The translations under genes and the position numbers were made by a program. DNA of 64,000 bases, taken from positions 18,973,001 to 19,037,000 of the forward strand of contig CM077011.1 of the NCBI GenBank assembly GCA_039090855.1, in the 5' to 3' direction. Source of the DNA: Macrothele yani. Taxonomy: Eukaryota > Arthropoda > Arachnida > Araneae > Macrothelidae. Position 1 is the stretch's first letter. Every line of letters begins with the position of its first letter. Positions 1 through 10,765 of the stretch are shown here, in pieces. The notes below the pieces were generated by a model. It was given only the letters and a program-made list of their open reading frames with translations, was not told the DNA's origin and searched no databases.

Positions 1-696
1 GGTCTATTTGCACGACGCCCAGTACGGTGTGTGCCATTAACGTCTGCTCATCGGAGACGGCGGTTTCTCTGGTGCCAGGAGCACAAGAACTGGACACAGC
101 AGCAATGGGGACGAGTTATCTTAACAGGTGAGAGCCGATTTAGTCTGATTAGCGATTCTGGACGTATACACATTTGGAGAGAACAGGGAACACGCAATAA
201 CACGTCTAACATCATCGAAAGGGACCGGTTTGGAGGTGGCGGAGTTCTCGTTTGGGGTGGTATCATGCTTGGTAGCCGTATTGACCTCCACATCTTCCAA
301 GGAGGTTCAGTCACTGGTGTCCGCTATTGTACCGAGGTTCTCCTGCCTCACGTGCGTCTGTTTAGAGGTGATGTGGGTCCTGAGTTCTTCTTCATGGACG
401 ACAACGCTACACCTCATCGTACAGTGGCTGTCGCAGAGCTGTTGGAGAGTAAAGGTTTTCAACGCATGCATTGGCCCGCAAGGTCCCCGGACCTTATTCC
501 AATCGAGCACGTGTGGGACCTTCTCGGGAGGCGCTTGGCAGCACGTCACCAGCCGCCAGCAACGATTCCGCAGCTGCGATTGGCGCTACAAGAGGAATGG
601 GCCGCGATGCCTTAACAGATCCTTGACAACCTCGTCCTCAGCATGGACAGACGTTGTAAATCTTGCAACGCAGTCAGGGGTGAGCATATCCCCTAC
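1..696 (+). pseudogene. Tc1-like transposase, 3' part, broken
   Basis: Frame 1 is open from the window edge, so the N-terminal DNA-binding half lies outside. The visible part is the Tc1 DDE catalytic domain: WCQEHKNWTQQQW before the first motif, then GGGGVLVWGG, DDNATPHR (second Asp) and SPDLIPIEHVWD (Glu), with 34 residues between Asp and Glu. The first motif reads TGESRF where the family has [ST]DESRF, so the first catalytic Asp is replaced by Gly. A TAA at 613-615 interrupts the frame; in-frame reading resumes as QILDNLVLSMDRRCKSC up to GEHIPY, the usual Tc1 C-terminus. With a catalytic Asp lost and a stop present it is a dead copy. No 3' terminal inverted repeat was recognised. Confidence 0.9.
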
Positions 697-2735
697 AATA
701 GACTGGATTCTTTTGGCAGCCGCCTGTCACATGGACGTTTCTGTCTTCTGTCCAGTTATGCTCGAAGCTACCTTTTCAATGAAGTGCCTTTGTATCCTTT
801 GGATTCCTTGTTTGGACGGTTTTGCTCACTTGTCCCATATTCGTACATCTTGGGGATCTTATGGTATGATTTGAGTCGATGTGGAGCACTTCAGCACGAC
901 GTTACATTCGAAAAACCGTCTCGTCCTTAATTCTTGCACGCTAGTTTAGTAGCTGCACGTGACACTTCGTTATCGTTCCGAATATGTAGGACGTGGTGTT
1001 CCTAAAGCAAAGCTAACTCAGTGTAAATACAGCTTTTTTAATCACTGTCTTAGAAATCACGTAAAGTTATGCTGCGCATCTCTGGTACCATGTCTTGCTT
1101 ATAATTTATTTTGCAAAATTTTCGAACTATGCTGTTCTTCCTGCACTCGAAAATGGGTGCGATGAGACAACGGCAGGAGAGTAGTGAGCATAAGCCTTAA
1201 GTTGTATGAAAGCGCAGATTATTATAAAATTTAATCTAAACATTTTGGCTGAATGACTGCTTTTTGGTTTTCAATAACGCAAACTCCATTCCTTGTTGTG
1301 TCCTTGAGTACCAGCGTAAGTTACCCCAACTGAGTTGTTAATCGCTTTTAACTTCGGATGCTTTACTTGCTGAAATGTTGGCGAACAAGGTTATCCGAGC
1401 AGGAATGTGTTCTTGAAGCTGAAACATTTTAATTTATAGAAAGCACTTTCTTTAATTAAAGCCCAGAACACAATGATCATCAGCAACTGCTTTCTTATCT
1501 GCATTAACAAGTCTTCTCTTAGGCTGATGATAAATTAATGTTCAGTGGTTTTAATGCGCTAAACCTGATTAATCCTACAAGATTAGTTTGAGAATTTTAG
1601 AAATTCAGTAATAGGCTTTAACATTTCATGAAGTTTTTAAAACATTTCTAAAGTTTAATTAAAGACAAAGAACATGCTGAGCCGTCAATCTCCTGCTGAA
1701 GGCATAATGTTGCGCGAAGGATTTATCGTTAAGAGCGTTTAATAATCCATAATTCTTCAACGTCAGACGAAAGTTCAAATTAAGTTTACAAAATAAACCT
1801 GATATCTTAGCAGAGCAATTTGGGATTTGCTTAGATAACGCTCTTCCTGATTTCCGATGCAGTAACTATTTTGTATTAAATAAATATTCATAACCTAGCG
1901 AGCGAAGATGAATGATTAAAAGTGCTTTAAATAAATGTCGCTCTTAGGCTACAGTCACGTTTTCAGAAAGGAAGAGGGAAAGATAACGCCCGGAGAGAGA
2001 TTATTTGGCTTCGCAAATCCATGATTGAAGAGAATAGTGGATTAGATTTATGGAAAAGAAGCTATAAATTTTTTCATGGGGTAGTTCTGCTTTTCATTCA
2101 ATAAGTAATCCTAGAAAAATCGTCGAAATTTGGAAAGTTAGTGTGAATAAATCCCAGAAAATGTACTGCTGGTGTAGAATATGATTAGTTACATTTTTTT
2201 TTCAACAAAGCAAACTCCATCGTTGTGACATACTTTAAGAAAAACATATCGTTTCAAAAGAACTTAAAAGCCGTTAGAACATTCTTATTATTAGCTAGCA
2301 TAATGAGTACAAATCCAGCATCTCGCGCAGAAATTTTGAGTTCAAAATCCCTGTGACCGTCTAATTTTGTATTTATTTGGGTTCTTTCATGTCACTTGTA
2401 AAAAAATCAGCAGCTCCTGCTACTCCACAGCTTTGTCCAAAAAGCCAAAAACTTTGCCCAAAAATTCTACAACTTTGTCCTCTGATGTAAAACACAACAC
2501 GCTGTGAATTATTGCAGTATTCTATACAACGCATTATAAATAAAAACCTTTTCAGCCGTCACTGTGCCCAAGTGCCCAGATAGGCATTTTTTGACGTCGT
2601 CAAAGTTAGATCCGGTTTTGAAATATCAGCTTTGTATTTGCCGAAAGGTGCAAGTTCTATGCTTTGCCTGAACTCATTGATCCTAAATTAGAGACGAGGT
2701 CACCTACTCAGAAGGTTCCGTAAACATCCTGTATA
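697..2735. other. AT-rich intergenic DNA, no gene seen
   Basis: Two kilobases of AT-rich sequence with no ORF that matches a family I know. The first part may include the decayed 3' flank of the Tc1 copy. No clear tandem or inverted repeat was noticed. Short local self-similarity (repeated CCAAAAA and ACTTTG words) occurs near 2440-2480. Confidence 0.5.
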
Positions 2736-3937
2736 CACGGTCGAGTCACATTATTATGCAGGTCGAGTCACATTACGGTCGAGTCATATTAAACGCAGTG
2801 TGCAGAGTGGACAGCAGCTAGACTGGCTGCGAGTGACTCAATAATGTGCTGGAAGATGTTCGCAGGTATGTGTAGCCATGCTGACTTCTGTGCTTCTGGC
2901 AGCTGTTGGAGAATGCGTGGTGCAGGATCCATAGAGCAAACAACACGATCGAGGTGGTCCCACAGATGCTCAATTGGGTTTAAGTATGGGAGACTAAAGG
3001 GCCATGGAGGTACTTTGAAGTCTTCATCGTGCTCTTCCAACCACTCTCGGACATTTCTAGCTGTGTGACACCTCGCATTGTCTTTCTGGAAGATCCCATC
3101 CGCCCCAGGAAAGACAAGCAGCATGTATGGGTGTATGTGGTTTGCATGGATGGATTCATAACTAATTCGGTCCATAGTGCCTTCTACAGGTATGAGTGGA
3201 CCCAGACAATGCCACGAAAACATTCCCCAGACAATAACGCTGCCTTCACCAGCTTTTGTTCTTCCAGCAGTGGTTGAAGAGTGTTTGTTCTCCGATGTTT
3301 CTCGCCTAATACGCCAACGTCCATCCGTCCGATGAAGCAGAAAACGTGACTCATCGGAGAACGGAATCTTTTGCCAATCAGCGGAAGTCCAGAAGTCTAA
3401 TTCCAATACTGCCGGACAAATGTAAGCCTTTACTGTCGGTGCACCTTCGTTAGCATTGGTGCAGTGACACTCCGTCTGCATCGGAGCGCTATAAACAGCA
3501 GGTCTCACTGACACTTTACCTGTTGTCCCCTGGCTCATTCGGCAAGTGAGTTGCTTCACTGAAGCGTGTCGATCGGCCCTCACGCACCTTCGCAGCCGAC
3601 GTTCACCTCTCACATCGTGCACGTCGCTTATTCGCAAGGGTGCCATTTCTCCAATCACGATACACTCTAACCACAGCACCACGCAAACAGTCCACAAACG
3701 GCGCTGTGTCAGAAATATTGCCACCTTTGGCACGAATGGCGATAATCATTCCTTATTGCAAATCTGATAAATCGCTCCTTTTATCCATGACAGCAACGAA
3801 CGATATGTTTTCAGAATGCCTACAGCACACCCTATACCCCCTCCAATTCAGCTCACGACACGTGCTTCCTTTCATTGTCTATGCGCTGTTGACGCCAAAA
3901 GTAGGAGGTGGTCGCAAAAATGTGACTCGACTGCGTG
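2736..3937 (-). mobile_element. Tc1-like element with TIRs
   Basis: Element on the minus strand bounded by inverted copies of GGTCGAGTCACATT: on the left at about 2739-2752, with further internal copies up to 2790, and on the right as AATGTGACTCGAC near 3919-3931. A TA dinucleotide precedes the left end (2734-2735); the right flank has decayed into a GT-rich run. The length of about 1.2 kb is normal for a Tc1 element. It encloses one broken transposase gene. Confidence 0.8.
2789..3749 (-). pseudogene. Tc1-like transposase, one frameshift
   Basis: The catalytic domain is uninterrupted: SDESRFLLHRTDGRW (first Asp), GSVIVWGMFSW, KDNARCHTA (second Asp) and LNPIEHLWD (Glu). By my count 36 residues separate the second Asp from the Glu, so this is a DD36E type rather than classic DD34E. 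The helix-turn-helix N-terminus (IRAKGGNISDTAPFVDC, then RVYRDWRNGTLANKRR) lies in another frame starting from an ATG at 3749, so a frameshift near 3610 separates it from the catalytic part. The Asp normally preceding LNPIE is Tyr. It is probably inactive, though close to complete. It resembles the families at 43.2 and 61.6 kb. Confidence 0.88.
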
Positions 3938-3999
3938 TGTGTCTGTGCGCGTGTGTGCGGCTTATTGCAACCAAGATTACCTGATTTAAAATGTCATTA

Positions 4000-4607
4000 T
4001 CATTAACAGCAGCATCATCAATCCCTTGCTGCATGACGATTTTTTTTAAGACTTTCTACATTCAGCCAGTCTCTACCACGTCACTCGCGCATGCTTTCGA
4101 ATTCCTTCCATTCATCTCCCACGAGGTCTCCTTCTGAGTTCTTTTCTGTCCCTTGGTATCGAATCCAATATTAGAGTTGTCTATCGGTGGTCAGATCTTC
4201 TCGCAATATGTCCAGCCCATGGCGATTTCAGGGACTTTATTTTTGACCATGATATCTGCCAGTCTTGCCATCTTCTTGATTCAGGAATTTTTCTTCCTAA
4301 CTTTCCTCGTTACATCAAGTACGCATTTCTCCATTCTTCTTTCAGTTGTCTGTAGCCTTTTTGTTTTATGTTTTTTACTTAAAAATGCCCAAGTCTGTGC
4401 TCCGTACCTAAGAACTGAAAGAGCGCAGTGATCAAGCATTTTTCTTTTAACACATAATGATATGCTGCTGTTGAAAACTGTACTGTTTCTCCAAAATGCT
4501 CTCCAACCAACTTTTATATGCTGATTCTCTCCAACAATTTTAACGATTGAATATGTGCTTCGTGGATATCCATGGCAATACTGAGAACAACATAAACCTG
4601 TAGGTGT
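4000..4607 (-). mobile_element. LINE 3' tail (reverse transcriptase C-terminus), truncated
   Basis: On the minus strand the segment encodes, with frameshifts, the region after the polymerase core of a non-LTR retrotransposon. Visible pieces are VGWRAFWRN, then VLRYGAQTWAF, then RLQTTERRMEKCVLDVTRKVRKKN, matching the common LYGxETW and QRRMER signatures of RTE-like LINEs. The 3' end lies at low coordinates in an ATC-rich simple repeat (about 4000-4020). The copy is 5'-truncated. A solo TRIM LTR with a GTGT target duplication lies immediately at its upper edge. Related copies are at 5.7-6.4 kb and 28.5-28.9 kb. Confidence 0.8.
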
Positions 4608-4771
4608 TGTGACTTGCCTGCCCAGCAGGACGCACACGACATAAATGCAGATAGCAGCGGTGAAGAACGTCCGCGTAGCTCAATTGGTAGAGCGACTTTT
4701 TTCCGGAATGAGGAGACCAGGGTTCGAGCCCCGGCGAGTACAAAAATGACGGAGAAATTTACTTCGTTATA
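4608..4771 (+). mobile_element. Solo LTR of TRIM family A with tRNA-like module
   Basis: A single 164-bp terminal repeat starting TGTGACTTGCC and ending TTCGTTATA, flanked by the 4-bp duplication GTGT (4604-4607 and 4772-4775). It matches the terminal repeats of the elements at 10.2, 18.2 and 62.6 kb. A tRNA-like region spans 4669-4741, with an A box TAGCTCAATTGG at 4676 and a B box GGTTCGAGCCC at 4721. A solo repeat with a clean target duplication is the usual product of LTR-LTR recombination, which supports an LTR over a SINE reading. Confidence 0.8.
4669..4741 (+). promoter_or_regulatory. tRNA-like module with Pol III A and B boxes
   Basis: The 73 bases can be drawn as a tRNA-like fold: a GTCCGCG acceptor strand, a D arm (GCTC pairing GAGC), and a T arm around GGTTCGAGCCC. 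The anticodon arm is abnormal, ending in a self-complementary TTCCGGAA in place of a 7-nt loop, so it should not decode. It sits inside a repeated terminal repeat rather than standing alone. I call it an internal Pol III promoter-like module, not a tRNA gene. Confidence 0.65.
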
Positions 4772-4775
4772 GTGT

Positions 4776-5270
4776 TTAAACTGAACTATGTCCGATCTAA
4801 TGATTGGAATTCGTGATTAAAACCATCATGGTCTCCTGCAGCATGACCAGTCACGGCAGTACATCCAGTGATATTTTATATGAGTTTCTTGATAGCCAGT
4901 CCTTTTCCATTGTATAAATATGATGAAGGGGATCCAGATTTCATCACTATAAAATCAATAAACCCTGGAGATAATGTGGAAGAATGCGCGAACGGAGGAA
5001 TAGCAATTTTAAGCTTTGAAACATGATCAAAACCAAAGCAAACCCACATTTTTCTCACATTTCATTTCATGTGTTCAATTTGCATTTGATTGAAACATAT
5101 TTCTTCTCTAAAAATTCGAAGAACTGCTGGTTTTTACATAATGTAACTATTCATAGCGTGCTGTATGACATTAAGAGCTGCAGTGTGAAACATAAGCCAA
5201 CAGGTGGTGACTGAGGCGGAAAAATACACTCGACATTTTGGAATTCTAACTCAGTAAACAATAAAATTAA
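4776..5270. other. Intergenic DNA, nothing recognised
   Basis: AT-rich sequence with only short ORFs that match nothing I recognise. No repeat boundary was seen. Confidence 0.4.
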
Positions 5271-5279
5271 TTTTTAAAT

Positions 5280-7060
5280 TGCAAATTGTGCGCGTTATGT
5301 CAAATTCGAAATTATGATTGAAGAAACGTAGTCAAAATTTTCCCGTCGATATTACCTGGATCTCATTATAGCTAGCAGTAATACCCGGAAGGCCGTAGTT
5401 TGAAACGTAAACTAACCCTCAGTCATCTGGGTAAGAAGGACACCCGTGTACTTTGCAAGTCTAATGCCATAAACAGAGAGCTGAAATTTCTAATTGTAAA
5501 TAGCACGCGTTATGTCAAATTCGAGACAGTGGACTAAGAAACAGAGTCAGAATGTTCCTTAAAAATTTCTTGGAATTATATACAGTGTGTAGAGTTGGAA
5601 ATGGGTCAAAAATGTTGAACCTAGACCCGACCCGGCCGTTGCATAATTGGGCCCGATGCGGGCCTGACCCGGACAAATTTGCTTTGAGCTGCAAACTCGA
5701 ATATATCATCATTATCATTATGAGTCATAAATTATCAGTACACTTCTGGGTGAAGGTCTCCCCAAGGTTATTCCACAACGGACTGTCTTGGACCAGTCTC
5801 CTCCATCCACCAATCTCCCATGTGGTCTTCTTCTGGGTCTTTTCCTGTTCCTCGGAATCCAGTCTACAATTTCGGTTGTACATCGGTAACCCGTTCTTCT
5901 GGCAACATGTCCAGCCCATTGAAATTTCAGGGACTTTACTCTGATTATGATGTCTTCCACTCTTGTCATTTTCCTTATTGATGAGTTCCTTTTTTATCTT
6001 TCTTGGATACACCTAGCATGCATATCTCCAGCCTTCTTTCAGTTGTCTGCAGTCTTTGAATGTCTTTTTCTAGTTAATGTCCACGTCTATGCTCCGTGCG
6101 TAAGCACTGGAAGGGTGTATTGCTTAAGCACTCTTCTTTTAAAACATAATGTTATATTGCTCTTAAAAATTGTAGTGCTTGTTCCAAAACTCTTCAACCA
6201 AGTTTTATACGCCAATTAATTTTTTCATCAATGAGACCCTCGCTTGATATCTGCTGCCCACGGTACATGTGGGAATTGGTTATCTCCAGCTTCTTCTCAT
6301 CAACTGAAAAATCTTCATTTCGTGTAAAAGCATTGTACATCAGTTTTGTCATCTGAAAGTTAATATTTAATCCCCATTTCTTTACCCTTCTCAGCAAGTT
6401 CCTGGATCACACTTTGAAGATCTAAAGTATTATTTCAAAGACCTCTGAAGGGTTCTTTCAAACATTTTCCTATTCAAAAATAAATCTGAAATAAAATCTT
6501 GTCGAAATCGAGTCAGGAACAAATGACCCGTTTGACCCGCAACAAATTGTCGACCTGGTTACCCGCTGACCCAGAAACACAGCACTTGAAGTTGCAGAGT
6601 AAGGAAACACTTCGGAAGCCTAAGAGAGTAAACAGCAAGATAAAATTAGAATTTGTAAATCCCACGCCACGTCAAATTTGAAACGATGTTTGAAGAAATG
6701 TAGCCAACATCTTTCTATACAAATAACTTGGAACTATTTATTGTGGGGTGTCACACTCGTAAAGTTGTGGTCTGAAACGTATACAAACACGCTTGTAACT
6801 GCGGAGGGAGGATATACATAACACTTACAATTTTAACTCAAAAAACAGAACGATCAAATTCGTTATATTAAATCGCGCGCGTTATGTCAAATTGGAAACA
6901 ATGGTTGAAGCAACCTAGTCAAAATTTACCCACGGAAATATCTTAGAATTTCTTACTTTGCGTGGTAACACACGGAAACCCGCCGTCTGAGACCTAAACA
7001 AACCCGTCTGCAATTGTGGAGAAGGTATACACGTCAGACTCCGGAAGTGCATCCAAAAAA
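5280..7060. repeat. ~213-bp satellite-like repeat split by an insertion
   Basis: The phrase GCGTTATGTCAAATT and its context (GAAACA, GAAGAAACGTAGTCAAAATTT, GGAATT) recur at about 5291, 5507, 6667 (diverged) and 6876. The spacing is close to 210-216 bp within each side. The block between about 5615 and 6480 is foreign: a LINE tail bracketed by short ACCCGACCCG-like stretches. The repeats are diverged, so the array is old and the LINE-bearing segment came later. Confidence 0.6.
5700..6420 (-). mobile_element. LINE 3' tail (reverse transcriptase C-terminus), truncated
   Basis: The minus strand encodes, in order from high to low coordinates, RRVKKWGLNINFQMTK and HMYRGQQISSEG (end of the polymerase domain), then LKFQWAGHVARRTGY and IPRNRKRPRRRPHGRLVDGG (the WAGHVAR and RGRP-type C-terminal signature of RTE-like elements). 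Frames change several times, so it is dead. The 3' end abuts an ATCATTATCATT run near 5706-5718. It starts at about 6420, inside the polymerase domain, so it is strongly 5'-truncated. Confidence 0.85.
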
Positions 7061-7183
7061 TTTCTGCGCAGCCTATTAATATCGTCGATTCTTTTGTGCC
7101 GTATGTGTCCTTCTGCGTAGTTTTGTGGTATTAGTATGCCTTGATAAAGTAACCCGTAAGTGTGTGAAAGTAAGGTACATATA

Positions 7184-8377
7184 CACTGAAGTGCAATTGA
7201 ATTAGAGATACCTGTCTAGTAACGTGCAGCACCACCTTTCGCAATGATGACGGCGGCGATTTGTCTCGTCATGAACTCGACAAGACACCGCAAGCGTTGG
7301 GAAGCCATACGGATCCGCGACCAGTTCACTAAGATTTGATGGAGGGGGTCAGAGCCTCGAACATCTCTCTTGATGGCATCCCAGATGTGCTCGATGGGAT
7401 TGAGGTCCGGTGACCTAACTGGTCAAGGGAGCGAGGTCACGTCGGTGGAGTGTTCATCCAACCATTCGGATACAATTCGGGAGCTGCATTGTCTTGTTGC
7501 AGGATGCCCCCCCCAGTGAGATATTGAAGACGCACAAATGGGAGCAAATGGTTGTGCAGGATATCTCGGTAATATTGAGCTGTGAGGGACAATGTCACAC
7601 GTAACAGGAGCCTCATTTCAGTCCACGTAAACAGTCCCCAGACGAGAATGCCACCCCCACCAGCTAGAAGAGTACCCTGCAGGCAAGAAGAATCCATCGC
7701 TTCATGTGGTTTGCACCGTACTCGTATCCCGCCATCCGCATGTAGCAACGTGAATCTCGACTCATCAGTCCAGGCAACATTTTTCCACATGTCTAGGGTC
7801 CAGTGGCGATGTTCCCGTGCCCATGCTAATCTTTGCACCATGTGATGCGCGGTCAGCAGCGGTACCCTCGTTGGACGATGGCTTCTGTACCCCATAGCGA
7901 GGAGATGGTTCTGGATGGTGTGGATGCTTACACGTTTTTGTGCATCATCGTTAAATTGCCGAGTGATTTCTTGCACTAAGGCCCGTCTATCCGCTGTTAT
8001 AATGCGAGCTAGCCGACGATGACCCCGCTCATCCACACGCTGTTGTCCACGGCAGTTGGCCCTTGCAGGGATGGTTTTACCGGTTTCGATGTACTCACGG
8101 TGCATCCGTGACACAGTGGCTCATGAAAATCCCAGTGCCTGCACGACTTCCGAGATGGAGTGACCCATTCGTCGGGCCCCGACAATTTGCCCACGATCAA
8201 ATGCGCTTAGATCCTTCGTCTTACCCATACTGCGTCCGACTGTTACTGATTCCCGTAGCATCGCTCCATATATTGTCGGATCGCTGCATACATCATGTCG
8301 TTTCCGTTTACAGGGCCGCCCACAGCACCACATTTGCATAACATTTGCATAACCTCTAATTCAGTTGCTCTTCGGTG
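7184..8377 (-). mobile_element. Tc1-like element with TIRs and TA duplication
   Basis: The ends are inverted copies of CACTGAAGTGCAATTGAATT (left) and CACCGAAGAGCAACTGAATT (right, reverse complement), each next to TA (7182-7183 and 8378-8379). The length is 1194 bp. It is the same family as the copy at 31207-32424 in the opposite orientation. It encloses the transposase pseudogene. Confidence 0.9.
7216..8228 (-). pseudogene. Tc1-like transposase with stop and 3' deletion
   Basis: The reading starts MGKTKDLSAFDRGQIVG with the first helix-turn-helix (ISEVVQALGFS). It is interrupted by a TGA where the sister copy has CGA (S-R-A-T-V), then continues in the same frame: MHREYIETGKT, RRLARIITADRR, HLLAMGYRSHRPTRVPLL, WTDESRFTLLHADGG (first Asp), GGGGILVWG and LQQDNAAP (second Asp). 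About 10 bases are missing after DNA compared with 32.1 kb, shifting the frame. The Glu region (DLNPIEHIWDAI) and C-terminus (KGGAARY, stop at 7216-7218) follow out of frame. A CpG-to-TpG change probably made the stop. Confidence 0.88.
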
Positions 8378-8382
8378 TAAGA

Positions 8383-9650
8383 TGCTACGCCGATAACAAA
8401 AAACCCACTTTGTAATGGCTTTTATTACATTTAGCAGGTGGTTCTTCCAATTTACGCAGATTGCAATGAGATTTTGTTACGTCTATGTCAAACGTGATGA
8501 AATGTTGTAGTTTAGTAAAGTATATTGTTGAATAACAATGAAATTAAATATTTGTTGCTTCACTTCATGGATGATCGTGTCGGATGAGATACCACATATC
8601 ATTAAGAATTCCTCTTTTGCATCTTACTTGGATTTCTGTTCAAAATTATCATCCATGTCAGCGATGAATACAGATAGAATTTTATGCTCAAGTCAGGCAT
8701 AACTTTAAAAATCAGGTAAAAATGTTAAGGTCAGTTACAATTTTTTTAAATTAAGTATAACTTTGAAGAAAGAGGATATCATTTAGATATCATTAAATGA
8801 TTAAGAGGATTTTTTTAGATATCATTTTGAAGGAAGAGATTGAAAAAATTATATTAGGTGTAACTTTAAAGGGAGATATTGAAAAAATAAAGCTACGTGT
8901 AACTTTAAAGGTACAGAAAATTCAGCTTCTGGAAAAGGCCACATAGTAAATCTGATGACGCATTATATTAATCCACACTGAGCTCATCGACTGGAATATT
9001 CACATAGCTTGATTGGTTAGTAGAATTACTTTGTGGGCTACCAAACTGTGATCACTGAAAATGAAAAGAACCTGGAAGATATGATAACATGAGATTAATT
9101 GGATTGTGGGAATAAAATGCAATCAAGACTCAATGACAGAGACAGCAAAATAATAGATGAGGAATAGCTTCCTCCAGCAGTGGACCGAACTAGACTAACA
9201 AGAAGAAGCTGCACCGCATACATACATGAAAAATCTCAGTGAACTGTAAAAAAAATGTGTGAATTCACAGCTGAAAACAACATGCAGAAAAGGTTGCCTG
9301 TGGGTGTCCGTCTTTCAACAAAATATCCGTTTCTAAAACTTTTCGTTCTAATTTCAGTATTTTGCAGAATTTTCTGTAGTCAGTAATTGCCTTCAGAAAT
9401 TTTCGGTTCGGAGTTTTCGGAATTTACACAAAAAATATGCAAAATCGGCCATTTTTACATTTACACCAGAAATTCTTTGCTGACGTGCGAAGTTAACGCT
9501 GTAGGTTTGTCCCTGGCAATTTCCAACCGGGTTTGTCTTCAAAGGACAGTCATGTTCGTTACAGGTCCTTTGATAGTGATCTAATTGCGTGATGGCGAAA
9601 ATGTTTTTCATTTTGTTTTACTTTGTCCTTTATGCCGGTGAATTAGTCAT
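8383..9650. other. AT-rich intergenic DNA with weak internal repeats
   Basis: No gene was recognised. Between 8690 and 8930 the phrase AACTTTAAAG followed by GAGATATTGAAAAAAT recurs loosely, and GATATCATT recurs at 8776-8827. These are short AT-rich self-similarities without a clear period. Confidence 0.45.
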
Positions 9651-9655
9651 TTTTA

Positions 9656-10209
9656 CGCTTTCCAATCGTAGGTTGAAGAAGCGTATATGCTCCAGCTTTG
9701 TCCGTCTGTCCGTCGGCATGATAACTCGCGTACAAATGGTTCCATTTCGATGAAATTTTAGTATGTGGTAGGGGCAGACCTGGGCAGCAACCCTATTGAA
9801 ATAGGCGAAATGGAGTCGAAGGTCAGGACATAGGAGCGGATCCATTCCATCGCCCTTATGCGTCATAACGTACGTAACAATGCTTCGATTCCGACAATAC
9901 TTCATCATGTTGTTCCGGAGATGTACTGAACCTGTTCTGTTTAATATCATCGAAATAGGATCAAAGGTCAGGGAACAGGAGCGAAATTTATTCCACAGCC
10001 ATTATTCTGATGTATTGACTAGAAATGCTTGTATTGCAGCAAAAATTTAGCATGTTGTTCCGGAGGTTTACTGAACGAATTCTGCTGAATATAATCAAAT
10101 TGGGGTCAACGATCAGGGCACAGGAGTGAGATTTATTCCACAGCCATTCATTGTCCTCATAACTTGAGTAATAGAAATTGTGTAATGATTTCTGGTATGT
10201 TGGAAAGCG
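9656..10209 (-). mobile_element. Non-autonomous TA element with ~146-bp internal repeats (short copy)
   Basis: The ends are CGCTTTCC and GGAAAGCG, each beside TA (9654-9655 and 10210-10211). The inner end sequence GTAGGTTGAAGAAGCG and the run GTCCGTCTGTCCGTC match, inverted, the right end of the copy at 41969-42940. The interior holds diverged internal units (TTCCGGAG, GTACTGAAC, GGTCAGG). It is 554 bp, so it has fewer units than the sister copy. No coding capacity was seen. It behaves like a MITE of the Tc1/mariner superfamily (TA target). Confidence 0.75.
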
Positions 10210-10222
10210 TATAATAATCAAT

Positions 10223-10761
10223 TATAACGAAGTAAATGTCTCCGTCATTTTTGTCCACGCTGGGGCTCGAACCCGGGTCCCCTCATTCCGGAATAAGTCA
10301 CTCTCTACCAATTGAGCTACGCGGACGTTCGTTCTCACTGCTATCTGCCTTTATGTCGTGTGCGTCCTGCTGGGAAGGCACGTCACATCTCCCCCTCCCC
10401 GAAAGAGGGTTGGGGCATGGCCCACAGGTCAGCCGTGACCATGAGTCGTCTCTGTGTGCAATGCAACGTCACACACATTTATTTTTTGAAGCGCTGTAGA
10501 AGGGATTCTCTTATTTTTCCTCTCTCGCGGTGTGGAAAGAACATCACACCACTGCAAGATCTTGAACAGCCGGATCATCCGGAAAGTTCGGGCGCTATTA
10601 TAACGAAGCAAATTTCTCCTTCATTTTTGTCCCCGCCGGTTCTCGAACCCGGGTCCCTTCATTCCGGAATAAGTCACTCTACCAATTGAGCTACGTGGAC
10701 GTTCGTTCGGACTGCTATCTTCCTTTATGTCGTGTGCGTCCTGCTGGGCAGGCACGTCACA
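10223..10761 (-). mobile_element. Complete TRIM family A element
   Basis: Two direct terminal repeats, 10223-10387 and 10599-10761 on the plus strand, flank a 211-bp interior. The minus strand is the sense strand. The 5' repeat (10599-10761) starts TGTGACGTGCC. One base after its end lies TAGCGCCCGAAC (10586-10597), one mismatch from a tRNA-Lys primer-binding site. A purine tract (reverse complement of 10388-10402) precedes the 3' repeat. CAAT is duplicated at 10219-10222 and 10762-10765. Each terminal repeat has a tRNA-like module (10254-10326, 10629-10700). There is no ORF, as expected for a TRIM; it would need enzymes from an autonomous relative. Confidence 0.82.
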
Positions 10762-10765
10762 CAAT

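Noticed and set aside
4669..4741. tRNA gene
   Set aside because: The region folds like a tRNA but the anticodon loop is replaced by a self-complementary TCCGGA segment, and the sequence is embedded in a repeated terminal repeat present at least eight times in the window.
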